A stretch of 32,811 nt of DNA from an uncultured Clostridia bacterium (GCA_947166135.1 CAMVDB010000021.1:1-32811); one strand, 5' to 3'. Numbered from the stretch's first letter, positions 14,793 to 24,171 are shown. Translations and numbers: made by a program. The notes: generated by a model not told the origin, from the letters alone.

Positions 14793-14999
14793 ATGGCAAA
14801 ACTAACTTTCAAGACCGACAACTGTAAGGGTTGCTCGCTGTGCGTAGACGCTTGCCCCAAGGGTATTCTGCGCCTTGCCACAGACAAAATCAACAAGAAG
14901 GGTCATCATCCCGTAGAGTGTACCGATATGAGTCAGTGTATCGGCTGCGCTTCCTGCTATATGATGTGCCCCGACTGCATTATTAAGGTAGAAAGGTGA
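14793..14999 (+). CDS. vorD: 2-oxoacid:ferredoxin oxidoreductase, delta (ferredoxin) subunit
   Basis: A 68-residue two-cluster ferredoxin-like subunit. CKGCSLCVDACP and CIGCASCYMMCP each supply four Cys for a [4Fe-4S] cluster, which carries electrons between the thiamine centre and free ferredoxin. I prefer the ATG at 14793 (MAKLTFKTDNC), 9 nt from GAAGAAGGG, to the ATG at 14787, which leaves only 3 nt. It is the first of four tightly packed subunit genes (D-B-A-C) and ends 9 nt before vorB. The neighbouring subunits identify it as part of this complex rather than a free ferredoxin. Confidence 0.92.
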   Translation: MAKLTFKTDNCKGCSLCVDACPKGILRLATDKINKKGHHPVECTDMSQCIGCASCYMMCPDCIIKVER

Positions 15000-15008
15000 T
15001 GAAACGAT

Positions 15009-16072
15009 ATGGCAGATAAGATTTTGATGAAGGGTAACGAAGCGATCGCCGCTGCTGCCATCAAGGCCGGCTGCATGCATTACTTCGGCTATCCGATCAC
15101 ACCTCAGACCGAGATCGCCGCTTACATGGCGAAGGTCATGCCGAAGATCGGCGGTACCTTCCTGCAGGCGGAATCCGAGATCGCCGCGATCAACATGGTT
15201 TACGGCGTAGCCAGCGCCGGTAAGCGCGTCATGACTTCCTCTTCTTCTCCGGGTGTGTCCCTGAAGGGCGAGGGCTTATCCTATTTAGCAGGCTCAGACC
15301 TGCCCGCCCTGATCGTTAACGTTCAGCGCGGAGGTCCCGGTCTCGGCGGTATCCAACCCTCCCAGTCCGACTACTTCCAGTCCACCCGCGGCGGCGGTCA
15401 CGGCGACTATCACATGATTGTCCTCGCTCCCGCGTCCGTTCAGGAGATGGCTGAGCTGACCGTCAAGGGCTTTGAGCTCGCCGACACCTACCGCATGACC
15501 GCGATGATCCTCGCCGACGGTACGATGGGTCAGATGATGGAGCCCGTATCCATCGAAGACCTCGAGGTCAAGCCTGCTCCCGAGAAGCCCTGGGCTACCA
15601 CCGGTACCAAGATGGCGCGTGAGCATAATATCGTCAACTCCCTCTCTCTGGTCCCCGAGGAGCTGGAGGAGCTGAACTTCAAGCGTTATGACCGCTATAA
15701 GGTCATCGAAGAGAATGAGACCATGTATGAGGAGTATATGGTCGATGACGCCGACATCGTGATCGCCGCGTTCGGTATTGCCGCGCGTGTATCGAAGAAC
15801 GCTGTCGATGAAGCCCGTAAGCTGGGCATCAAGGTCGGTCTGATCCGTCCGATCACCCTCTGGCCGTTCCCGAAGGCTCCCTTCAAGAAGGCTGCAGAGC
15901 ACGCGAAGGCGTTCCTGTCCGTCGAGCTGAACATGGGTCAGATGATCGAGGACGTACAGCTCGCGATCGAGTCTAAGTGTCCCGTTACCCTGTGCAACCG
16001 TGCCGGCGGTATGATCCCCGACCCGGCGCAGGTGCTGAACGCTATCAAAGAAATCAACGGAGGTATTGCGTA

Positions 16073-16073
<1 letters not shown>
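15009..16073 (+). CDS. vorB: 2-oxoacid:ferredoxin oxidoreductase, alpha subunit
   Basis: A 354-residue subunit of the CoA-dependent oxidoreductase that interconverts 2-oxoacid + CoA + oxidised ferredoxin with acyl-CoA + CO2 + reduced ferredoxin. The N-terminal pyrimidine-binding region has GNEAIAAAAIKAGCMHYFGYPITPQTE, then FLQAESEIAAINMVYGVASAG, TSSSSPGVSLKGEGLSYLAG and VNVQRGGPGLGGIQPSQSDY. The C-terminal domain has GIKVGLIRPITLWPFP and VELNMGQMIEDV. These patterns are those of proteins usually named VorB (3-methyl-2-oxobutanoate type), though 2-oxoglutarate (KorA) enzymes are close relatives and specificity cannot be proven from sequence. The valine T-box and flanking ilvE support branched substrates. 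Its stop overlaps the start of vorA. Confidence 0.93.
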
Positions 16074-16830
<757 letters not shown>

Positions 16831-16831
<1 letters not shown>

Positions 16832-17364
16832 TGAGCGCTAAAAATATGTTATTCTCCGGCTTCGGCGGTCAGGGTATCCTCTTCGCCGGTAAGTTTATTG
16901 CTTATAAGGGTCTGATCGAAGAGAAGCAGGTCTCGTGGCTCCCGTCCTACGGTCCCGAGATGCGCGGCGGTACCGCCTCCTGCTCCGTTATCGTTTCCGA
17001 TACCCCGGTCGGCTCTCCGATCGTCTCCAATCCCGATATCCTCGTCGCGATGAACCTGCCCTCTCTCGACCGCTTTGAGAGCAAGGTCGTCCCCGGCGGC
17101 ATGATCTTCGCGGATTCTACCCTGATCGAGCGCAAGGTCGAGCGCGACGACGTCAAGGTTTTCTATATCCCCGCTACCAAGATGGCTTCCGATGAACAGC
17201 TCGGCAACCTCGCCAACATGATCATCGTCGGTAAGCTCTTAAAGGAGACCGGCGACTATACCGAGGAGGGCATCAAGGCTGCTCTCGATAAGGTCATCCC
17301 CGCAAAGCGCGCCAACATGAAGGACGTCAACTTCAAGGCGATCCGGATGGGCGCAGACTTTTAA
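16831..17364 (+). CDS. vorC: 2-oxoacid:ferredoxin oxidoreductase, gamma subunit
   Basis: This 177-residue gamma subunit completes the four-part enzyme and helps bind CoA. It begins with the family signature [23 protein letters not shown] and continues with [39 protein letters not shown] and a C-terminal helical segment. AGGAGGCAGAGTAATG gives both ribosome site and overlapping start. After it a spacer of 117 nt precedes ilvE without a terminator, so the aminotransferase is probably still on the same transcript. Confidence 0.93.
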
Positions 17365-17391
17365 TACACCATACGATAGGATCCTGCCGCA

Positions 17392-17430
17392 GTCATAAGC
17401 TTCTTAGCTCACTACGCTTTGTTTTATGAC
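17392..17430 (+). other. Inverted repeat in vorC-ilvE spacer
   Basis: GTCATAA (17392-17398) and TTATGAC (17424-17430) enclose a 25-nt loop with no T tail. It could be an RNA processing or stability site between the oxidoreductase and aminotransferase messages. Confidence 0.3.
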
Positions 17431-17481
17431 CGACAGCTTTATGCGAATAGCGCATCAAGGATATTTAAGGAGGAAAATATT

Positions 17482-18546
17482 ATGGATATCAAAGTTACCT
17501 TAAACCCGAATCCGAAGGAAAAGCCCGCCGATACCTCGACCCTCGGCTTCGGTAAGATTTTCACCGATCACATGTTCCGCTGGAGCTGGAACAGCGAGAA
17601 GGGCTGGTACAATCCCCGCATCGTACCGTTCGAGCGCCTCTCCATCCATCCCGCGTCCACCGTTCTGCATTACGGCTCCGAGATCTTTGAGGGCTTAAAG
17701 GCATATCGCCGCAAGGACGGTAAGGTCCAGATGTTCCGCCCGATCGAGAACATCCGCCGTATGAACAATTCCGCAGAGCGTCTCTGCCTGCCTCAGATGC
17801 CTGAGGAGGACTTCATGCAGGCGCTGGTCGAGTTCGTCCGCTTAGAGCAGGATTGGACTCCCGCCGATAAGGGCACCTCGCTCTATCTGCGTCCTTTCAT
17901 GTACGGCAACGACGAGAGCCTTGGCGTTCACGCTGTTCACAACGCTGAGTTCATCATCATCGCTTCTCCCGTCGGCTCCTACTACAAGGAGGGTCTGAAC
18001 CCCGTCAAGATCATGATCGAGGATCAGGACGTCCGTGCGGTTCGCGGCGGTACAGGCTACGCGAAGTGCGGCGGTAACTACGCTGCATCCAACCGTGCCG
18101 GCGAGCGTGCCGAGCAGCAGGGCTACAGCCAGGTTCTGTGGCTCGACGGCGTAGAGCGTAAGTATATCGAGGAAGTCGGCGCGATGAACGTTATGTTCAA
18201 GATCGGCGACGAGATCGTTACGCCTAAGCTGACCGGTTCCATCCTGCCCGGTATCACCCGCAAGTCCTGCATCGAGCTGCTCGCAAGCGAGGGTATCACC
18301 GTTTCCGAGCGTCTGCTGTCCGTTGATGAGCTTTCTCAGGCGATGACCGACGGCACTCTCGCGGAGGCATGGGGCTGCGGTACTGCGGCTGTTATCTCTC
18401 CGATCGGCGAGCTGTGCTACAAGGATCATAAGTACATCGTCAACAATAATGAGATCGGCGAGCTGTCCCAGCACCTCTACGATACCGTGACCGGTATCCA
18501 GTGGGGCGAGATCGAGGATAAGTTCGGATGGACCGTTGAGGTTTGA
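17482..18546 (+). CDS. ilvE: Branched-chain-amino-acid aminotransferase
   Basis: A 354-residue PLP enzyme of fold type IV that interconverts branched 2-oxoacids plus glutamate with isoleucine, valine and leucine plus 2-oxoglutarate. The length and sequence match the BCAT-II/eukaryote-like group: MFRWSWNSEKGWYNPRIVPF, LHYGSEIFEGLKAYR, LYLRPFMYGND, the PLP lysine in GTGYAKCGGNYAAS, QVLWLDGVERKYIEEVGAMN and GTLAEAWGCGTAAVISPIGE. I chose the ATG at 17482 because AAGGAGG lies 8 nt before it; an earlier in-frame ATG (17419) lies in the spacer hairpin. It is the last gene of the valine T-box unit and is followed by a strong terminator. It would complete the route from branched acyl-CoA to amino acid. 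Confidence 0.96.
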   Translation: MDIKVTLNPNPKEKPADTSTLGFGKIFTDHMFRWSWNSEKGWYNPRIVPFERLSIHPASTVLHYGSEIFEGLKAYRRKDGKVQMFRPIENIRRMNNSAERLCLPQMPEEDFMQALVEFVRLEQDWTPADKGTSLYLRPFMYGNDESLGVHAVHNAEFIIIASPVGSYYKEGLNPVKIMIEDQDVRAVRGGTGYAKCGGNYAASNRAGERAEQQGYSQVLWLDGVERKYIEEVGAMNVMFKIGDEIVTPKLTGSILPGITRKSCIELLASEGITVSERLLSVDELSQAMTDGTLAEAWGCGTAAVISPIGELCYKDHKYIVNNNEIGELSQHLYDTVTGIQWGEIEDKFGWTVEV

Positions 18547-18568
18547 TCTGAATAATCAACTGATAAAG

Positions 18569-18595
18569 CGGCAGGGGAGACCCTGCCGTTTTTTT
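18569..18595 (+). terminator. Terminator of acyl-CoA synthetase-vor-ilvE unit
   Basis: A perfect 8-bp stem CGGCAGGG, GAGA loop, CCCTGCCG, followed by TTTTTTT. Confidence 0.95.
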
Positions 18596-18630
18596 AGCTT
18601 AAAGCTCATAGAGCGATGATGTAATGATGG

Positions 18631-18673
18631 TGTCATTGCGAGAAATGACCGTAGGTCATGATGTGGCAATCTC
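18631..18673 (+). repeat. Short hairpin repeat, intergenic copy
   Basis: It starts TGTCATTGCGAG and ends GTGGCAATCTC, with an outer ATTGC/GCAAT pairing and an inner perfect hairpin ATGACC-GTA-GGTCAT. The same ends with different inner stems occur at 11594-11627 (reverse) and 27396-27432. Confidence 0.65.
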
Positions 18674-18769
18674 TTCATTTATACGTTTGTCAAAAACACC
18701 AGTTTTTTTATGACACAGTAATGCTTCGTTGACATAAAATCCAAAACATAATTTTAATGTGTTAAAGTG

Positions 18770-18798
18770 TTGACAATCCATTTTCTTTGTGCTATATT
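18770..18798 (+). promoter_or_regulatory. Promoter of third T-box unit
   Basis: TTGACA (18770-18775), 17-nt spacer, TATATT (18793-18798). Confidence 0.8.
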
Positions 18799-18804
18799 AC
18801 TATA

Positions 18805-19083
18805 AGCAAAATAACCCTAAATGCGTTGATGAAATTATCGCTTTTACATCACGTCTTTTCAGAGAGCTGTCGGTCGGTGTGAGACAGCAGGACAGCAGAA
18901 GCGAGTCTCATTTCGGAGCAGAAACGCCGAACATGCAACCATGATCAAGTAAGCGTTTCCGGATTGTCCCGTTATCATGACAGAGGGCTTGTCAGAGCCC
19001 GGTGAGCGACCGTAGTATACGGTAAGCAGGGTGGTACCGCGAAGTAACTTCGTCCCTGAGGTCATTGACCTCGGGGATTTTTT
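18805..19083 (+). promoter_or_regulatory. T-box riboswitch, probable leucine (specifier CTC)
   Basis: Landmarks are TTGATGAAAT at the base of Stem I, CAGAGAG, the apical CGGTCGGTGTGAGACAG, and ATTTCGGAGC closing. The antiterminator core AGGGTGGTACCGCG is at 19028-19041, again with TGGT for an A73 tRNA. The 6-bp helix TGAAAT/ATTTCG puts the specifier directly before it, CTC at 18907-18909 (Leu). The leader is more diverged from the first two than they are from each other. Confidence 0.9.
19053..19083 (+). terminator. T-box-controlled terminator 3
   Basis: A 12-bp stem with one T-G pair (TCCCTGAGGTCA, T loop, TGACCTCGGGGA) is followed by TTTTTT. Confidence 0.9.
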
Positions 19084-19171
19084 GATGTACTGTAGTTGAA
19101 AGCTACTGCGTAGCCGTTTTATTGAACATATCATGTCGCTTCTATATACATAACTGAAAAGAGGAAACATT

Positions 19172-20542
19172 ATGAACCAGATCAAGATTGCAGACACGAC
19201 CTTATCGGACTCAAAGTCGACCTTATCCTTTAAACAGAAGCTGGAGATCGCCCGCAAGCTCGAGCGGCTGGGCGTCGACGCTGTCGAATTGCCCGAGATC
19301 GGTACCGCACGCGCGGATACCCTTCTGGTGCGTACCGCGGCGTCCTTCGTAAAGAACAGCGTGATCTCTGTTGCGGCAACCTCCGGAGAAGCGGCGATCG
19401 ACCGTGCCGCTGAGGCGCTCGGCAATACCGCTCATCCGCGTATTCGCGTCGAGCTGCCCATGACCTCTTCCATTATGGAATATACGCTTCATAAGAAGCA
19501 GAATAAGATGTGTGATTATGTACGCTCGATGGTCGAGAAGGCGAAAGCCGTTTGCAATGACGTTGAGTTCGTTGCCGTTGACGCGTCCCGCGCCGAGGAA
19601 GCTTTCCTCCGTGAAGCGATTCAGACCGCCGTTGAAGCGGGCGCTGACAAGATCACCCTTTGCGACGATGCGGCAGTCCTTCTGCCCGACGACTTCGCCG
19701 CCTTTGTCAAGAGAATCTCCGAAGGGATTGAAGTACCCGTCGGCGTCCAGTGCAATAACAAGAACGGTGTCGCTACCGCCGCCGCGATCCTCGCGGTCAA
19801 GAACGGCGCCGCCTGCGTCAAGACCTCCATCGGCGGTGAGGCGACGCCCCTGCGTGAGTTCGGCGCCCTGATCAAGGATATCCGTGAGAACTATGATATC
19901 ACTGCCAATATCCGCGCTACCGAGCTGCACCGTACCATCGATCAGATCGAGTGGATCATCAGCGGCAAGGCGCAGAATACCGTCACCCGCGAGATCGTCG
20001 ACGACGGCGTGGTGCTCGAGCTCAACGATACCATCGATACCGTTCGCGAGAATATCGAGAAGATCGGTTACGACCTCTCCGATGAAGACGTCAAGCGCGT
20101 TTATGAAGAATTCCGCCGTATCGCACGCAAGAAGAACGTCGGCATCAAGGAGCTCGACGCGATCGTAGCCTCCGCCGCTCTGCAGGTTCCCCAAACCTAC
20201 ATTCTCGAGAATTATGTCATCAACAGCGGTAATCGCATCTCTTCCTCCGCTCAGATCTCCTTACAGCGAGAGGGCAGAACGGTACAGGGTATCGCGATCG
20301 GTGACGGCCCGATCGACGCCGCCTTCCACGCGATCGAGCAGATCATCGGACGTCGTTTCGAGCTGGATGACTTCTCTATCCAGACCGTTACACAGGAGAA
20401 GGAGGCGATGGGTAATGCGCTGGTTCGCCTGCGTGTAGGCGGAAGGATCTATTCCGGCACCGGTCTCTCGACCGATATTATCGGCGCTTCTATCCGCGCC
20501 TATGTCAGCGCGGTCAACAAGATCGTTTACGAAGAAGATTAA
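19172..20542 (+). CDS. LeuA-like protein with degenerate active site
   Basis: This 456-residue protein has the two-domain layout of 2-isopropylmalate/homocitrate synthases: a TIM barrel (about 1-270), a linker region, and a C-terminal LeuA regulatory domain (about 340-456). The C-terminal domain is well kept (GDGPIDAAFHAIEQI, GNALVRLRVGGRIYSGTGLSTDIIGASI). The barrel is not. The canonical DTTLRDGEQ reads DTTLSDSKS, losing the catalytic Arg. The metal-binding HxH motif (HTHDDLG in E. coli) reads QCNNKNG. NGIGERAGN is replaced by SIGGEATPL. Normal synthase activity is therefore unlikely. It is the first gene of the leucine T-box unit with a GAGG ribosome site. It could be a leucine-binding regulatory partner or an enzyme with changed chemistry; I cannot tell which. 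Confidence 0.85.
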   Translation: MNQIKIADTTLSDSKSTLSFKQKLEIARKLERLGVDAVELPEIGTARADTLLVRTAASFVKNSVISVAATSGEAAIDRAAEALGNTAHPRIRVELPMTSSIMEYTLHKKQNKMCDYVRSMVEKAKAVCNDVEFVAVDASRAEEAFLREAIQTAVEAGADKITLCDDAAVLLPDDFAAFVKRISEGIEVPVGVQCNNKNGVATAAAILAVKNGAACVKTSIGGEATPLREFGALIKDIRENYDITANIRATELHRTIDQIEWIISGKAQNTVTREIVDDGVVLELNDTIDTVRENIEKIGYDLSDEDVKRVYEEFRRIARKKNVGIKELDAIVASAALQVPQTYILENYVINSGNRISSSAQISLQREGRTVQGIAIGDGPIDAAFHAIEQIIGRRFELDDFSIQTVTQEKEAMGNALVRLRVGGRIYSGTGLSTDIIGASIRAYVSAVNKIVYEED

Positions 20543-20624
20543 GAGCCGCGGTTCTTTTCTGTGAGATAAACCGATATTCAGATTTTATAAGGCTTAACAT
20601 TTATTGAAAGGTATGTGATTACCG

Positions 20625-23150
20625 ATGAAGTTTTCCTTTTCCACCAAGGGCTGGCATGATATTTCTTTTGAAGAATTTTGTACAGCCGCCGAGTATTTTA
20701 AGTTCGAGGGCATCGAGCCCCATAATATCAACAATGCCGCTTTTTCCGAGAAGAACGGCGTATTCCACGAGTATTCCGCTGCGGCGACCCTGCGCATGCT
20801 CTATGACAGAGGGCTGAGCCTGCCTTGTATCGACGTGATCAACGATATCGCCGACGAGGAGCAGACCGACGCCGCGATCGCTGAGATCGAGCGTTGTATG
20901 CAGATCGCGTCGAACCTTCGTATCCCGAACATCCGTCTTCGTGCAGAGCATCACGATAATACCGAGAAGGCTGTCGAGAACGTCAAGCGCCTGATCGATA
21001 AGGTGCTTCCCGATGCAGAGCGCGAAAAAGTCTCTCTCTTGATCGAGACCCGCGGCATGTATGCCGATACGGCGCTCTTGCGCGATACGCTCGAGTATTT
21101 CGCATCTGACTATGTCGCGGCGCTGTGGAACATGTCCGCCGCTTATTTCACGGTCGGCGAAACCCCTGCGAAGATCATCTCGAACCTCGGCGCGTATGTC
21201 CGCCACGTCCACCTCAACGACGCGGTCAAGACTGCTGACGGGATCGAGTACCGCCTGGTCGGCGAGGGTGATCTGCCGATCGCAGAATCCATGAAGGCGC
21301 TGCGTTCCGTCAACTATGACGGCTTCATCTCGCTGGTGTGGGATCCCCGCTGGTGCCCGGAGCTGGACGACATGGATATTATCTTCGCCCAGTTTATCAG
21401 CTTCATGAAGCAGTTCGCCGATACCTCCAAGAACGAAAGCGCGCTGTACTGGAACAACCGCCATACCGGCAAATTTGTCTGGAAGAAGGAGACCCTGATC
21501 GACTGCACCTTCTCCGACGTGCTCGACCGCATGGTGGAGGAGTTCCCCGACCAGCTCGCGTTCAAGTATACCTCTCTCGACTATACCCGTACCTACAGCG
21601 AGTTCCGTGACGACGTTGACGAGTTCGCCCGCGTACTGATCGCTCTGGGCGTCAAGGCGGGTTCTCACGTCGCTGTCTGGGCGTCGAACGTTCCCCAGTG
21701 GTACATCGCCTTCTGGGCGACCGTCAAGCTCGGCGCGGTCCTTGTCACCGTCAACACCGCCTATAAGATCCATGAGGCGGAATATCTCTTGAAGCAGAGC
21801 GATACCCATACGCTGGTCATCACCGAGGGCGCGAAGGATACCAAGTACGGCGATATCATCGCGCGCCTGTGTCCCGAGCTCGAGAACGTCAAAGAGGGCG
21901 AACAGCTCCACGCGAAGCGCCTGCCGTTTTTACGCAACGTTATTACCGTCGGCTTCGAGCAGAAGGGCTGCCTGACATGGGAAAAGGCGCTGGAATACGC
22001 CACCAAGACCCCGAAGAGCGAGGTCTACCGCATGGCCGCCGCCGTGGATAAGGACGACGTCTGTAACATGCAGTACACCTCCGGTACCACCGGCTTCCCC
22101 AAGGGCGTCATGCTGACCCATTACAATATCGTCAACAACGGCAAGAATATCGGCGACCGTATGGACCTCTCCACCGAGGATCGCATGATGATCCAGGTAC
22201 CGATGTTCCACTGTTTCGGCATGGTTCTGGCAATGACCGCCTCCATGACCCACGGCGCGACCGTCCTGCCGCTGCCGTATTTCAGCCCGAAGCCCGCGCT
22301 TGCCTGTATCAATAACGAGCATATCACCGCCTTCCACGGCGTTCCTACGATGTTCATCTCCCTTTTGGAGCATCCCGACTTTCCAAACACCGACTTCTCC
22401 TATATGCGCACCGGTATCATGGCGGGATCACCCTGCCCGATCGACAAGATGCGCGAGGTCGTTGACAAGATGCACATGACCGAGATCACCATTGTCTACG
22501 GTCAGACCGAGGCGTCTCCCGGCTGTACCATGAGCTCCACCGAGGACTCTATCGAGGTGCGCGTCAACACCGTCGGCAAGGAGCTGCCCGAGATCGAGTG
22601 CAAGATCGTCGATCCCGAGACAGGGGAGGAGTGCCCGCCGAACGTCAACGGCGAATTCCTCGCCCGCGGCTACAATATCATGAAGGGCTATTATAAGATG
22701 CCTAAGGAGACCGCCGAAGCCATCGACAAGGACGGCTGGCTACATACCGGCGACCTCGCCTGCAAGACCGAGGACGGCTACTACAAGATCACCGGCAGAC
22801 TCAAGGACATGATCATCCGCGGCGGTGAGAATATCTATCCCAAGGAGATCGAGGAATTCATCTATACCAATCCCAAGGTCTCCGACGTACAGGTCATCGG
22901 CGTTCCCGATGAGAACTACGGTGAAGAGATCATGGCGTGCATCATCCTCAAGGAGGGCGAGACCATGACCGAGCAGGAGATGAAGGACTTTATCGCCGCG
23001 AGCATGGCGCGCCATAAGGTGCCGCGGTATATCGACTTCGTCGACAGCTTCCCGATGAACGCCGCCGGAAAAATCCTCAAGTACAAGATGCGTGAGGACG
23101 CGGTCGAGAAGCTCGGACTGCAGAAGGCGAACAGCGTGGTGACGGCATAA
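20625..23150 (+). CDS. TIM-barrel isomerase-like / acyl-CoA synthetase fusion
   Basis: An 841-residue two-domain protein. Residues about 1-270 resemble the xylose isomerase-like/AP endonuclease 2 TIM barrel (SFEEFCTAAEYFKFEGIEP, LLIETRGMYAD, HVHLNDAVK, LVGEGDLPI); the usual acidic residue of the DTGH-type motif reads WNMSAAYF. Residues about 285-841 are an AMP-forming fatty-acid-type CoA ligase with MQYTSGTTGFPKGVMLTH, YGQTEASPG, DGWLHTGDLACKTEDGYYKI, GRLKDMIIRGGENIYPKEI and the catalytic lysine in NAAGKILKYK. This ligase belongs to a different subgroup from the two HTH-cupin synthetases. Leucine T-box control suggests isovalerate as substrate, which is an inference. It lies 82 nt after the LeuA-like gene and overlaps the next gene by one base. 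The barrel's function is unknown. Confidence 0.87.
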   Translation: MKFSFSTKGWHDISFEEFCTAAEYFKFEGIEPHNINNAAFSEKNGVFHEYSAAATLRMLYDRGLSLPCIDVINDIADEEQTDAAIAEIERCMQIASNLRIPNIRLRAEHHDNTEKAVENVKRLIDKVLPDAEREKVSLLIETRGMYADTALLRDTLEYFASDYVAALWNMSAAYFTVGETPAKIISNLGAYVRHVHLNDAVKTADGIEYRLVGEGDLPIAESMKALRSVNYDGFISLVWDPRWCPELDDMDIIFAQFISFMKQFADTSKNESALYWNNRHTGKFVWKKETLIDCTFSDVLDRMVEEFPDQLAFKYTSLDYTRTYSEFRDDVDEFARVLIALGVKAGSHVAVWASNVPQWYIAFWATVKLGAVLVTVNTAYKIHEAEYLLKQSDTHTLVITEGAKDTKYGDIIARLCPELENVKEGEQLHAKRLPFLRNVITVGFEQKGCLTWEKALEYATKTPKSEVYRMAAAVDKDDVCNMQYTSGTTGFPKGVMLTHYNIVNNGKNIGDRMDLSTEDRMMIQVPMFHCFGMVLAMTASMTHGATVLPLPYFSPKPALACINNEHITAFHGVPTMFISLLEHPDFPNTDFSYMRTGIMAGSPCPIDKMREVVDKMHMTEITIVYGQTEASPGCTMSSTEDSIEVRVNTVGKELPEIECKIVDPETGEECPPNVNGEFLARGYNIMKGYYKMPKETAEAIDKDGWLHTGDLACKTEDGYYKITGRLKDMIIRGGENIYPKEIEEFIYTNPKVSDVQVIGVPDENYGEEIMACIILKEGETMTEQEMKDFIAASMARHKVPRYIDFVDSFPMNAAGKILKYKMREDAVEKLGLQKANSVVTA

Positions 23151-23959
23151 TGAGAGAAGGATTTCAGATCATCGACTCCCACTGCCATATCTATCCCGAG
23201 AAGATCGCCGCCAAGGCGGTCGCGGGTACGGATACCTTTTACGGCACGGTCGCCAAGTGCGACGGGACTGCGGGGAGTCTGTTGGAGATCAACACAGAGG
23301 TCGGCATCGACCATTCGCTGGTACAGTCGGTCGCGACCACCCCGAAGCAGGTCAATTCCATCAACAGCTTCATCGCCGAGACCGTCAAAGCCGCCGACGG
23401 CAGGCTGACGGGACTGGGTACGCTCCATCCCGACAGCGAGGATCAGCGCGCCGACGTCGAGCACCTGATCGCGCTCGGATTGAAGGGCGTTAAGCTCCAT
23501 CCCGATATCCAGCGCTTCAAGATCGACGACTACCGCTGTTTAAAGATCTACGAGCTGTGTGAGGAATTCGGACTCCCGATCCTGATGCACACAGGCGATA
23601 AACGCTATGATTTCTCGAATACGAACCGACTGGTTCCGATCCTCGAGACCTATACCAATCTGACGATCATCGGCGCCCACATGGGCGGCTGGTCGCTGTG
23701 GGACGAGGCGAGTCTGGAGCTTGCGGGCACGCCGAATCTCTATGTCGACTGCTCGTCCACGATGGCGTGGGTACCGCTCGACAAGACCGCCGAGATCATC
23801 CGCCGCTACGGTGCCGAAAAGGTGCTGTTCGGTACGGATTATCCCATGTGGCACCCGAGGGACGAGGTGAATATGTTCTTTGAACTCGACCTTACCGATG
23901 ATGAACGCCGCATGATCCTCAGCGAAAATGTAAAAAAGCTGTATCAGTTGGAAATATAA
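23150..23959 (+). CDS. Amidohydrolase-2 family metal-dependent hydrolase
   Basis: A 269-residue TIM-barrel metallohydrolase. Metal ligands are visible in order: DSHCHIYPE (His11 and His13), ILMHTGD, IIGAHMGGWS and FGTDYPMWHPRDE with the catalytic Asp. VKLHPDIQRFK carries the lysine-containing strand. The family includes hydrolases and non-oxidative decarboxylases; the substrate cannot be assigned. Its ATG overlaps the stop of the synthetase fusion (TAATG), so it is translationally coupled and the last gene of the leucine T-box unit. The tight coupling implies a step close to the ligase or barrel, but which is unknown. Confidence 0.88.
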   Translation: MREGFQIIDSHCHIYPEKIAAKAVAGTDTFYGTVAKCDGTAGSLLEINTEVGIDHSLVQSVATTPKQVNSINSFIAETVKAADGRLTGLGTLHPDSEDQRADVEHLIALGLKGVKLHPDIQRFKIDDYRCLKIYELCEEFGLPILMHTGDKRYDFSNTNRLVPILETYTNLTIIGAHMGGWSLWDEASLELAGTPNLYVDCSSTMAWVPLDKTAEIIRRYGAEKVLFGTDYPMWHPRDEVNMFFELDLTDDERRMILSENVKKLYQLEI

Positions 23960-23970
23960 GCCCGGTTAAC

Positions 23971-24170
23971 GGAGAACAGAGAACAGAGAACGGAGAACGG
24001 TGAAGGGCGGACGCTGTCCGCATCTGATTGATATAATAATAACGTCTGCGACCCTATACAGAGCCGCAGACGTTTTAATTTAGCAGTCGTTATATCAATC
24101 CAAAAGCCGTCAGGCTTTCCCATCACCATTCACCATTCACCATTCACCATTCACCATTCTCCATTCTCCG
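23971..24170. repeat. Inverted heptad-repeat element
   Basis: The left side is four RGAGAAC heptads plus GGTGAAG (23971-24005). The right side (24124-24169) is five CACCATT heptads plus CTCCATT, which read in reverse as GGTGAAT and GGAGAAT. The two ends are thus diverged inverted repeats made of tandem heptads. Between them GATTGATATAA (24026-24036) and TTATATCAATC (24090-24100) form an outer stem around the hairpin at 24041-24074. There is no coding capacity. It resembles a non-autonomous MITE. Confidence 0.6.
24041..24080 (+). terminator. Possible terminator of leucine T-box unit
   Basis: A perfect 10-bp stem AACGTCTGCG/CGCAGACGTT with a 14-nt loop, followed by TTAATTTA. It lies inside the heptad element, 80 nt after the amidohydrolase stop. 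Confidence 0.65.
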
Positions 24171-24171
24171 A

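Noticed and set aside
20619..21911. 430-residue minus-strand open frame opposite the TIM-barrel/ligase fusion
   Set aside because: High-GC codon bias leaves antisense frames open. It has no recognisable motifs, while the plus strand has clear ligase motifs.
24124..24169. Possible CRISPR array in the CACCATT repeats
   Set aside because: The 7-nt units are contiguous with no spacers, and there are no cas genes in the window.
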